Assembly (NCBI GenBank): GCA_003519445.1
Contig: DOWS01000034.1
Coordinates: 607-5,697 of the forward strand
Direction of reading: 5' to 3'
Length of the DNA stretch: 5,091 bases
From: Candidatus Daviesbacteria bacterium
GTDB taxonomy: Bacteria; Patescibacteriota; Microgenomatia; Daviesbacterales; UBA10151
Below are positions 1 to 5,084 of the stretch, piece by piece. The notes beneath the pieces were generated by a model that was given only the letters and a program-made list of their open reading frames with translations, ran no database searches and was not told the DNA's origin. The position numbers were made by a program, and so were the translations under genes. Each line of letters opens with the position of its first letter. Position 1 is the stretch's first letter.

Positions 1-1916
1 AAAGCAGGCGCGTCATTTATCCCATCCCCCACAAAGGCTACTATAGTTGGTAGCTTGTAGTTGGTAGCTTGTAGTTTTTTCACAATGCTTTCTTTTTCTT
101 GTGGCAATACCTCGGCATAAACTTTTTTAATGCCGGCCTGACCCGCAATCGCTTCTGCAGTTCTTTGATTATCACCCGTGATCATCACTACTTCAATTCC
201 CATATTTTGCAATTTCGCTACAGCATCTTTAGCGCTGGTTTTTATAGTATCTGCCACTGCAATGAGACCACCCGTTTCTCCGTTAACTGATAAAATCATT
301 ACTGTTTTCCCTTGCTCTTCTAATTCTTCAATCTTTAATCTTAAATCATTAATCTTTATTCTTTCTTTTTCCATTAATTTTCTGTTACCCAAAACTACTT
401 TTTTGCCATTTATCACACCTTCCACCCCATGACCCGGAATAGCTTTAAAATTTTTAACTTCCAGAAACTTTATTTTTTCCTGTTCCCCTTTTTTAACAAT
501 AGCTTCTGCCAAAGAGTGTTCTGAACCTTTTTCCAAAGAGGCAGCCAAACTTAAAATGTCATCCTGGCTCTTTATTGTCATTCTGGCTTGTCCAGAATCT
601 GATTCTGGATGCGCTTTGCTTACCAGAATGACATTGGTGACTACCGGATGCCCTGTTGTTAATGTTCCTGTTTTATCAAAAATTATGGTTTTAATTTTGT
701 GGGCAGTTTCCAGACTTTTGGCATCTTTAATTAAAATCCCATGCTCTGCCCCAATGCCGGTCCCCACCATAATAGCTGTTGGTGTGGCAAGCCCCATAGC
801 GCAAGGACAAGCAATAATCAAAACAGCAATGGCATTTAACATGGCAAATAAAAATGCAGGTGATGGGCCAAAAATATACCAGATTATAAAAGTTAAAATT
901 GCCAAAATTATAACTACAGGCACAAAATAAGCGGAAATTAAATCAGCCAACCTTTGAATAGGAGCTTTAGAGCCTTGCGCTTCTTCCACCAGTTTAATAA
1001 TCTGTGAAAGCAAAGTATCTTTCCCAACTTTGGAGGCGCGAAATGTAAAAGTACCTGTTTTATTAATAGTTGCCCCCACCACACTATCACCTTTGGTTTT
1101 ATCAACAGGCATGCTTTCTCCTGTAACCATTGACTCATCAATAGAGCTCTCTCCTTCTAAAATCACCCCGTCAACCGGAATTTTCTCTCCGGGCCTAACC
1201 CTGATCACATCCCCCACTGCCACATCGGAAATTAATATATCAACTTCTTTCCCATTTCTAATCACGCGGGCAGTTTTGGCCTGCAATCCAATTAATTTTT
1301 TTATGGCCTCTGATGTACCTGCTTTGGCCCGTGCTTCCAAAAATCTTCCCAGCAAAATTAAACCAATAATAATAGTGGAAACATCAAAATATGGCATTGG
1401 TTCAATCCCCGCTTGCCTGATAATTTGCGGAAAAATAGTCACAAAGGCAGAATAACCGAAAGCCACAGAAGTGCCAATAACCACCAAGGTATCCATGTTG
1501 GCAGTTCTATGTTTTAAAGCAGGAATAGTTGCCTGATAAAATCCCCATCCTGCCCAAAATTGCACAGGAATAGCCAAAATTAACTGCATCCAAAAAGGCA
1601 TTCCCAAAAATCCTCCCACTAAAACTGCTCCACCCAAACCCAAACTTACAATAACTTTTTTTCTTAAATTATTTAACTCATTTCCCTTTAAATCCTTGTT
1701 TTCAGTTATTACCTTATATCCCACACTTTCTACAGCTAAAGTTATTTCTTTATCTGAAACTTTTTGCGGATCAAAAGAGACAGTGGCTTTATTGGTTGCC
1801 AAATTAACATTACAGGAAGTTACCCCATCAAGTTTACCAACTGCTTTTTCAATCAGCCCAACACAGCTGGCACAATGCATGCCCTTTATATCAAAGGTTT
1901 TAGTTTGAGTATTCAT
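1..1916 (-). CDS. copA: Copper-transporting P1B-type ATPase CopA, 3' end cut off by window edge
   Basis: Exports Cu(I) from the cytoplasm across the inner membrane using ATP. The frame is open from the ATG at 1916 to the window edge, giving 638 residues and no stop. In order: N-terminal HMA metal-binding domain (about 6-70) with GMHCASC (Cys15, Cys18); membrane helices from about 85; actuator domain with TGES at 265-268; a membrane CPC copper site at 370-372; phosphorylation motif DKTGT with Asp414; nucleotide-binding domain with SEHSLA (465-470) and GHGVEG (495-500); TGD at 580-582; hinge GDGINDAP from 630. CPC plus the CxxC HMA indicates Cu(I) specificity. About 110 residues, including the last two helices, should lie outside the window. 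The ATG overlaps the cupredoxin stop (ATGA), suggesting translational coupling; no good SD is seen. Oddities: an apparent palindromic insert at residues 429-447, Ser468 in place of the usual Pro of the HP motif, and a tandem repeat encoding residues 614-625. Confidence 0.97.
   Translation of the reverse strand, partial: MNTQTKTFDIKGMHCASCVGLIEKAVGKLDGVTSCNVNLATNKATVSFDPQKVSDKEITLAVESVGYKVITENKDLKGNELNNLRKKVIVSLGLGGAVLVGGFLGMPFWMQLILAIPVQFWAGWGFYQATIPALKHRTANMDTLVVIGTSVAFGYSAFVTIFPQIIRQAGIEPMPYFDVSTIIIGLILLGRFLEARAKAGTSEAIKKLIGLQAKTARVIRNGKEVDILISDVAVGDVIRVRPGEKIPVDGVILEGESSIDESMVTGESMPVDKTKGDSVVGATINKTGTFTFRASKVGKDTLLSQIIKLVEEAQGSKAPIQRLADLISAYFVPVVIILAILTFIIWYIFGPSPAFLFAMLNAIAVLIIACPCAMGLATPTAIMVGTGIGAEHGILIKDAKSLETAHKIKTIIFDKTGTLTTGHPVVTNVILVSKAHPESDSGQARMTIKSQDDILSLAASLEKGSEHSLAEAIVKKGEQEKIKFLEVKNFKAIPGHGVEGVINGKKVVLGNRKLMEKERIKINDLRLKIEELEEQGKTVMILSVNGETGGLIAVADTIKTSAKDAVAKLQNMGIEVVMITGDNQRTAEAIAGQAGIKKVYAEVLPQEKESIVKKLQATNYKLPTIVAFVGDGINDAPA
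44..76. repeat. Period-14 (degenerate period-7) tandem repeat in copA
   Basis: TTGGTAGCTTGTAG occurs twice in exact tandem (47-60 and 61-74), and the period-14 match extends from 44 to 76. Each 14-mer is itself two related heptamers, TTGGTAG and CTTGTAG. It encodes about residues 614-625 of CopA, in a loop just before the VAFVGDGIND hinge that appears roughly three residues longer than usual. Confidence 0.85.
576..633. repeat. Palindromic mini-element inside copA
   Basis: A 58-bp segment with outer perfect 11-bp inverted arms (TGTCATTCTGG at 576-586, CCAGAATGACA at 623-633) and an inner 9-bp palindrome TCCAGAATC-T-GATTCTGGA (591-609). The heptamer ATTCTGG or its complement CCAGAAT occurs four times, so each half can also fold as its own hairpin (580-598 and 602-629). 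It encodes copA residues 429-447 in frame, between the phosphorylation motif and the nucleotide-binding domain, where related ATPases usually have a linker about 10-14 residues shorter (from memory). The architecture recalls dispersed palindromic elements such as the Rickettsia RPE, which also insert in frame into genes. Confidence 0.75.
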
Positions 1917-2272
1917 TTGACTATGATTTTTCCATGATACATATTCATTCCACAACTAAAAACATATTCCCCTATCTTTTCCGGCTTAATTTCCACAGTA
2001 ACTTTTTGATTTAAAGGCAATTCTTTTTTAATCTTAAAATCCCCCAAAACTACCTCTCCCAAACAATCTGTTGGATCAGTTCTTGTAAAGTTAATTTTGG
2101 TAATTTTTCCAACAGGAATGGAAATAACTTCAGGAGAATATCCGCCGTTAACAGTTATATCCACTTCATCCACAACTGCAACTTGTTTTTCTTTTTTCAT
2201 CAAAAAAAACCAGACAGTAAAAATTATGCCTAAAATACCTACTATGATAACTATAATTTTATCTATACTCAT
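1913..2272 (-). CDS. Membrane-anchored cupredoxin-like protein
   Basis: A 119-residue protein with a short N-terminal membrane anchor (about residues 5-25), a lysine-rich stop-transfer segment, then a single cupredoxin-like beta domain (about 35-119). The domain ends in FSCGMNMYHGKIIVK, which resembles the C-terminal copper-ligand loop of the cupredoxin families found beside or fused to CopA. Candidate ligands are Cys107, Met109, Met111 and His113, with Cys70 in DPTDC as another conserved-looking position. The set differs from classical blue copper His-Cys-His-Met sites, so Cu(I) binding or transfer is more likely than plain electron transfer (inference). It sits between ccdA and copA, and its TGA stop overlaps the copA ATG. 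A likely role is to receive or buffer copper outside the membrane. An AAGGAGG SD lies 14 nt before the ATG, which is rather far; an in-frame ATT at 2278 would be spaced better at 8 nt. Confidence 0.88.
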   Translation of the reverse strand: MSIDKIIVIIVGILGIIFTVWFFLMKKEKQVAVVDEVDITVNGGYSPEVISIPVGKITKINFTRTDPTDCLGEVVLGDFKIKKELPLNQKVTVEIKPEKIGEYVFSCGMNMYHGKIIVK

Positions 2273-2284
2273 TTTAATGTTTAT

Positions 2285-2301
2285 GCCCTCCTTCTCAGGG
2301 C
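2285..2301 (-). promoter_or_regulatory. Cupredoxin ribosome binding site inside a small hairpin
   Basis: On the transcript GCCCT-GAGAAGG-AGGGC forms a 5-bp GC-rich stem whose loop and 3' arm contain AAGGAGG, the best Shine-Dalgarno sequence in the window. It adjoins the hairpin over the ccdA stop directly. Folding could limit access of the ribosome to the cupredoxin start. The spacing to the ATG at 2272 is 14 nt; to an in-frame ATT at 2278 it is 8 nt. Confidence 0.5.
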
Positions 2302-2324
2302 GGGTTATTTCTTCTTAATAACCC
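2302..2324 (-). other. Hairpin across the ccdA stop codon
   Basis: GGGTTATT (2302-2309) and AATAACCC (2317-2324) form a perfect 8-bp stem with a 7-base loop. It covers the last codons and the TAA of ccdA. No U-tract follows on the transcribed strand, so it does not look like an intrinsic terminator; a role in mRNA stability or coupling is possible. Confidence 0.5.
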
Positions 2325-3117
2325 AGTAAATAAAGTATCCCACCAAAATAAGAAAAAGTATATTTACTAATAAATTATTACCCATCATGTTATTTATATA
2401 TCCACCGGCATTTTGGATAAGTTTGGTAAAACTATCCATGCCGGAAGAAGATAACCTACCTGTAAAACTTAAATATAAAATTACCAGACCGGTTATTAAA
2501 AAAACCAGCGAGGCTATAAAATTACTTAAAATTATTTTACCGAAAACAGGTTTTCGCAAGGCTGTTAATTTATTAACTTTGCCTTCCAAAAATATAGACA
2601 TTAAAAGTAAAGGCGTAACCATGCCCAAAACATACATGGCTCCCACTAAAATAGCTCCCCAAAAGCTGGGTGACAAAAAAGTCAAAGTTAAAATGCCAAT
2701 TAAAACAGGCGCACAGCAGGCCGAGGTAATCCCGGAAAAAATACCCAGAATAAAAATAGACAATACATCTGTTCTTTTTCCAACTTGCATTCCCGGCAGG
2801 TTTGGCATGGGCATTTTGATATTTAAAAAAGTGGCTGCAGCCACCCCCAGCATAACAAAACCACCCAGAATATAAATAAAATCATGGTTTCTAAAAAGAA
2901 ATTGATTAATAAACTGCACTCCTAAAACTGCCGGCAGCAGCACCACAAAAATCCCCAGACCAAAAACTAGGGTCATGAATAAAACTTTTTCTTTTTCTTT
3001 AAAAACCGAACCTAAATATGCAGGAAGCAAAAAAGTAATACAGCAGGGTGCAAATAACGCTACCATTCCTGCCACAAATGCTGCAATAAGAGAGGTTTGA
3101 AAAAGCAGTCCTTCCAT
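2305..3117 (-). CDS. ccdA: CcdA/DsbD-family transmembrane thiol-disulfide transporter
   Basis: A 270-residue polytopic membrane protein. Hydrophobic segments lie at about 8-35, 46-70, 79-99, 117-147, 152-177, 195-218 and 249-267. The first six match the CcdA core; the seventh, after a polar loop (about 220-247), is an extension. CcdA proteins move reducing equivalents from cytoplasmic thioredoxin to extracytoplasmic thiol proteins through one cysteine in each of two pseudo-repeats. Here both sites are double cysteines: APCC (Cys25-Cys26) in the first segment and SACCAP (Cys134-Cys135) in the fourth, symmetric as the family requires. A Met/Pro-rich loop (MPMPNLPGM, 102-110) lies between the halves. 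It starts 3 nt after the stop of the upstream gene, with a GGAG SD 8 nt before the ATG. In this copper operon it probably keeps extracytoplasmic cysteine ligands reduced. No cytochrome c gene or thioredoxin-like partner is seen. Family assignment is firm; the substrate is inferred. Confidence 0.9.
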   Translation of the reverse strand: MEGLLFQTSLIAAFVAGMVALFAPCCITFLLPAYLGSVFKEKEKVLFMTLVFGLGIFVVLLPAVLGVQFINQFLFRNHDFIYILGGFVMLGVAAATFLNIKMPMPNLPGMQVGKRTDVLSIFILGIFSGITSACCAPVLIGILTLTFLSPSFWGAILVGAMYVLGMVTPLLLMSIFLEGKVNKLTALRKPVFGKIILSNFIASLVFLITGLVILYLSFTGRLSSSGMDSFTKLIQNAGGYINNMMGNNLLVNILFLILVGYFIYWVIKKK

Positions 3118-3120
3118 ATT

Positions 3121-3972
3121 TTATGCTCCACAACTTCCGGCCGGAATTTGCAGACCCGGCACACTTTGTACCTCCTGTTTTATTCTGGCTGCCCCTTGGG
3201 CCGATGAGTAATCACGGGACAAAGCAAGTTTGGGGTCAACTTTTTTCCAATCCATACCCTGTTTGTCAAAATACATGGCCATTTCAAGATAATTTTGCGG
3301 AAACCAAAAAGTATTAAAAGCCAGTAAATCCTTAAAAATTTGCTCCTCGCTCAAACCGTTATAAACAGCCCATTCAATATAACCCAAGGCAGCCATGCCG
3401 TGATTACAGTCTGGAAAACTGGTGGCATTGCCACAGCATGGCCGAAAAACTCCATCGCTAATTTTTTTTACCAAGTTTTGCTGAAAATCATTAAGAGAAA
3501 AAAGTTCCGTGGAAGAATAAAGCTCAACCGCATCTTTTTTACCCAAAGTCCAACCTCCTGTTGAGGCAAAATTTCCCAAAGGGGTTTCTCCTTTTTTCAT
3601 TGGCCCCTCATCTAACACTTTACTTTTTTGGGTTAAACCCAAGGCCCAAAAAAAATTGACTATTTCTTTGGAATTTTGCTCATCAATTTTAATGTAATCC
3701 TGTGATTGCGGGTTAAACTGGAATTTTTCCGGGTCAATAGCCCCTGCTTCCACCAGTTTTTTCCCTAACTCCTGCCATTTTAAAGAAGTGGTGTAGCCTT
3801 TTTGTGGTAAAACCTGCAGTTTAATATTAGCCACTTTAACAGCCGGATCAGGAAGGGTTTGATTTTTCCACCAGACATATTCTCCCAAACCAGCTAGCGC
3901 GGCTGCATCAATAACTAAAACCAGCACCAGCCATAAAGGCAATCTAATATTAAATAATTTTTTCAGTTTCAT
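3121..3972 (-). CDS. Uncharacterised membrane-anchored protein with CC...DCNHGM motif
   Basis: I cannot assign this 283-residue protein to a characterised family. It has a basic N-terminus and one hydrophobic segment (about 12-31), so most of it should lie outside the cytoplasmic membrane. The rest is a soluble, aromatic-rich and probably helical domain. The striking part is residues 176-194: FRPCCGN, then FPDCNHGMA, holding Cys179, Cys180, Cys189, His191 and Met193, a cluster of soft-metal ligands and possible redox thiols. It is followed by a helix-like stretch beginning LGYIEW. A further Cys281 lies three residues from the C-terminus (SCGA). The ATG directly follows the DUF1573 stop (TAA-ATG) and ccdA begins 3 nt after its own stop, so it is clearly an operon member. 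The context suggests copper binding or a thiol partner of CcdA. This is inference; no catalytic fold is recognised. AGGA lies about 15 nt before the start, so coupling is likely. Confidence 0.85.
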   Translation of the reverse strand: MKLKKLFNIRLPLWLVLVLVIDAAALAGLGEYVWWKNQTLPDPAVKVANIKLQVLPQKGYTTSLKWQELGKKLVEAGAIDPEKFQFNPQSQDYIKIDEQNSKEIVNFFWALGLTQKSKVLDEGPMKKGETPLGNFASTGGWTLGKKDAVELYSSTELFSLNDFQQNLVKKISDGVFRPCCGNATSFPDCNHGMAALGYIEWAVYNGLSEEQIFKDLLAFNTFWFPQNYLEMAMYFDKQGMDWKKVDPKLALSRDYSSAQGAARIKQEVQSVPGLQIPAGSCGA

Positions 3973-4473
3973 TTAATCTTTAACTACATTTCCTGTTAAT
4001 TTAAATTCCAGAGCGGGGGAGGATAAATCATTGGTTTGCATGGAAATTAACCGCTCCATTGGACCTACCCCTGTTGGACCATGAAAAGTTTGGTCAAAAA
4101 TAACATTTAGTATGGCCTCTTTCCCGGAAGCCACTTCTCCTATCCAAGGAGAACTGTGCATGCTAAAATCAGGGCTTAATTTTCCATCTATAGTTAGATT
4201 AGCCTTAGTACAAACACAAGAGGTTTTAATATTATAAAGTTTTAAAGGATCAGAGCCAGCATTTTTAATAATAAAGGTTTTAGTAGCCTTATCTCCGCTA
4301 TATTTAATCACTCCCCAGTCAAAAGTTTTCTCCGGAACTTCTATTTTAACATTTTGAGAAAGTGTGACATTTTGAGGCTTAGCAGAAGAAGTTTGGGAAA
4401 GTAAAAATATTCCTCCTCCCAAAATTAACAAGCTTATTAACACAACCCCGATAATGATATTTCGCTCGCTCAT
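3973..4473 (-). CDS. Membrane-anchored DUF1573 domain protein
   Basis: A 166-residue protein with an N-terminal signal anchor (about residues 6-26, no obvious lipobox) and a DUF1573 domain (about 42-164) facing outwards. DUF1573 is an immunoglobulin-like beta domain. Recognisable landmarks are FDWGVIKYSGDKATKTFIIKN (49-71; 20 of these residues form the usual first strands), TSCVCT with Cys86 and Cys88, a glycine-bearing HGPTGVGPMER stretch (131-141), and a final TND...L.GNV strand pair. The CxC pair is typical of the family and could bind metal or form a redox pair; Met105-His106 lie nearby. The biochemical function of DUF1573 is not established. The ATG overlaps the csoR stop (ATGA); AAAGG lies a few bases upstream, and a stronger GGAGG is 16 nt away. 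In this operon it may help bind copper outside the membrane or be a CcdA-reduced substrate (inference). Confidence 0.87.
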   Translation of the reverse strand: MSERNIIIGVVLISLLILGGGIFLLSQTSSAKPQNVTLSQNVKIEVPEKTFDWGVIKYSGDKATKTFIIKNAGSDPLKLYNIKTSCVCTKANLTIDGKLSPDFSMHSSPWIGEVASGKEAILNVIFDQTFHGPTGVGPMERLISMQTNDLSSPALEFKLTGNVVKD

Positions 4474-4739
4474 TTTACCTTTTTTACAACCTCCATAATT
4501 TCTTTAACAGTTTTATCTACTTCACCTTTTTTTATGTGATCTACCACACAAGTTTTTAAGTGGTTTTCCAAAACCAAGCTGTCTACCTCCTGCAAGGCTC
4601 TCTGAACTGCTTGGGATTGGTGGATTACATCAATGCAATACTGCCCGCTTTCAACCATGGAAATAACTTTTTGAAGATGCCCTTTGGCAATTTTTAACCT
4701 GTGTAAAATTCTTTCCTGTGTATCCTTTGGCCTGTACAT
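4470..4739 (-). CDS. csoR: CsoR-type copper-sensing transcriptional repressor
   Basis: An 89-residue all-helical DUF156/CsoR-family regulator. Family members bind operator DNA as tetramers and release it on binding Cu(I). The Cu(I) ligand triad is present: Cys35 in GQYC, His60 in ENHL and Cys64 in KTCV, equivalent to Cys36, His61 and Cys65 of the Mycobacterium tuberculosis protein. The second-shell Tyr34 and Glu80 are also kept, which favours CsoR over the nickel (RcnR), formaldehyde (FrmR) or persulfide (CstR) branches. The N-terminal part (RILHRLKIAKGHLQKV) is the usual first helix. It heads the cluster and overlaps the next gene by four bases. A CsoR-like operator lies inside its own promoter, so autoregulation of the whole operon is expected. 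The start at 4739 fits the family length; no proper SD precedes it, consistent with leaderless initiation. Confidence 0.95.
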   Translation of the reverse strand: MYRPKDTQERILHRLKIAKGHLQKVISMVESGQYCIDVIHQSQAVQRALQEVDSLVLENHLKTCVVDHIKKGEVDKTVKEIMEVVKKVK

Positions 4740-4745
4740 GCTTTA

Positions 4746-4774
4746 ACTATATCCCCCCATAGGGGACTTGTCAA
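4746..4774 (-). promoter_or_regulatory. Sigma70-type promoter of the csoR-copA operon, probably leaderless
   Basis: On the minus strand a perfect -35 TTGACA (4774-4769) is followed by a 17-nt spacer and a -10 TATAGT (4751-4746). Six bases later comes the csoR ATG (4739). Transcription normally starts about 7 nt after the -10, which here is the A of the ATG, so the mRNA should have no leader. The -35 begins 3 nt after the stop of the upstream small membrane gene. Confidence 0.88.
4751..4769. promoter_or_regulatory. CsoR operator within the promoter spacer
   Basis: The pseudo-palindrome CCCC-ATA-GGGG is centred on 4760, with two further C bases on one side (six C in all) and A/T flanks. G/C-tract inverted repeats of this kind are the known recognition elements of CsoR repressors. 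It fills the spacer between -35 and -10, so bound repressor would block RNA polymerase. It is close to csoR itself, supporting copper-controlled autoregulation. Confidence 0.82.
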
Positions 4775-4777
4775 GTA

Positions 4778-5021
4778 TTAAGATTTTCGTGAAGTTAGAC
4801 TTTTATATAATCCAAAAATGGCAATTAAAGCCCATACTACTTGTATAGCAACTGAGGGGTAAGCTCCTTCAACAAAAACATTAATTCCTACTCCCAAAGC
4901 TCCAAATAAATTCAATGACTGATAGACAACAGAGGTGGGGGGGGAGCTTTTTGGTTGATACAAGAAAATAGGCTGATATAACAAGCCCAGCTCCAATCCA
5001 CCCCACAATATCAGAAATCAT
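4778..5021 (-). pseudogene. CBU_0592-like small membrane protein, frameshifted at a C8 tract
   Basis: Two frames together encode one protein. From the ATG at 5021 (an in-frame TAA lies two codons upstream) the frame reads MISDIVGWIGAGLVISAYFL, a membrane helix, then VSTKKL, and reaches a run of eight C (4944-4937 on this strand). After the run the sensible protein continues one frame over: PPTSVVYQSLNLFGALGVGI, then GAYPSVAIQVVWALIAIFGL and a basic tail ending at 4778. With seven C the product would be 80 residues with about three membrane helices, the length and pattern of the CBU_0592-like family, whose function is unknown. As written, translation from 5021 stops at 4881 after 46 codons. 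An ATG at 5008 opens the second frame, but its N-terminus does not resemble the family. It lies just upstream of the csoR promoter. The cause may be mutation, phase variation or a homopolymer sequencing error. Confidence 0.75.
4937..4944. repeat. Mononucleotide G8/C8 tract at the frameshift point
   Basis: Eight consecutive G on the plus strand (C8 in the coding sense). Removing one base joins the two halves of the small membrane gene exactly at KKL/PPTSVV. Confidence 0.95.
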
Positions 5022-5065
5022 ATATTAATCTTACCAGAATTACGAAACTAAATTTCATCGAAAAC
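5022..5065 (-). promoter_or_regulatory. Possible weak promoter of the CBU_0592-like gene
   Basis: On the minus strand TGG-TAAGAT, an extended -10-like string, ends 6 nt before the ATG at 5021. This is the same spacing as in the csoR promoter and would also give a leaderless message. No good -35 is found at 16-18 nt. Suggestive only. Confidence 0.3.
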
Positions 5066-5084
5066 TTCCACCCTTGGGGTGGAA
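5066..5084. repeat. Short hairpin at right window edge
   Basis: TTCCACCC (5066-5073), a TTG loop and GGGTGGAA (5077-5084) form a perfect 8-bp stem. On the minus strand it is followed by GTTTTC, a weak U-tract, so it could be a terminator for a gene to the right, or the edge of a palindromic repeat. The window ends too soon to tell. Confidence 0.55.

Noticed and set aside
99..432. Overlapping plus-strand reading frames of 63 and 84 codons
   Set aside because: They lie antisense to the continuous copA frame with its intact motifs and resemble no protein family.
556..1455. Plus-strand reading frames of 124 and 141 codons, and a minus-strand frame at 938-1141
   Set aside because: All overlap the copA coding frame, which carries CPC, DKTGT and TGES here. 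They are out-of-frame shadows.
2285..2324. Intrinsic terminator after ccdA
   Set aside because: The stems are not followed by a U-run on the minus-strand transcript, and the operon continues with good coupling.
2097..2875. Plus-strand frames of 73 and 162 codons opposite the cupredoxin and ccdA
   Set aside because: Antisense to well-supported genes; no SD or recognisable domain.
3135..3146. Perfect 12-bp palindrome TTCCGGCCGGAA
   Set aside because: It lies within the 3' end of a coding sequence, is short, and has no second copy in the window; probably chance.
3123..3564. Plus-strand frames of 64 and 74 codons opposite the CC/CNHGM gene
   Set aside because: Antisense shadows with no family resemblance.
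1913..4472. Recoded UGA (glycine), as in some CPR lineages
   Set aside because: TGA serves as a stop at csoR and at the cupredoxin, each at the family's normal length, and does not occur inside the genes read.
4778..5008. A separate 76-codon gene starting at 5008
   Set aside because: Its first 25 residues do not fit the membrane family that the rest matches. The other frame from 5021 supplies the right N-terminus, so a frameshifted gene explains it better.
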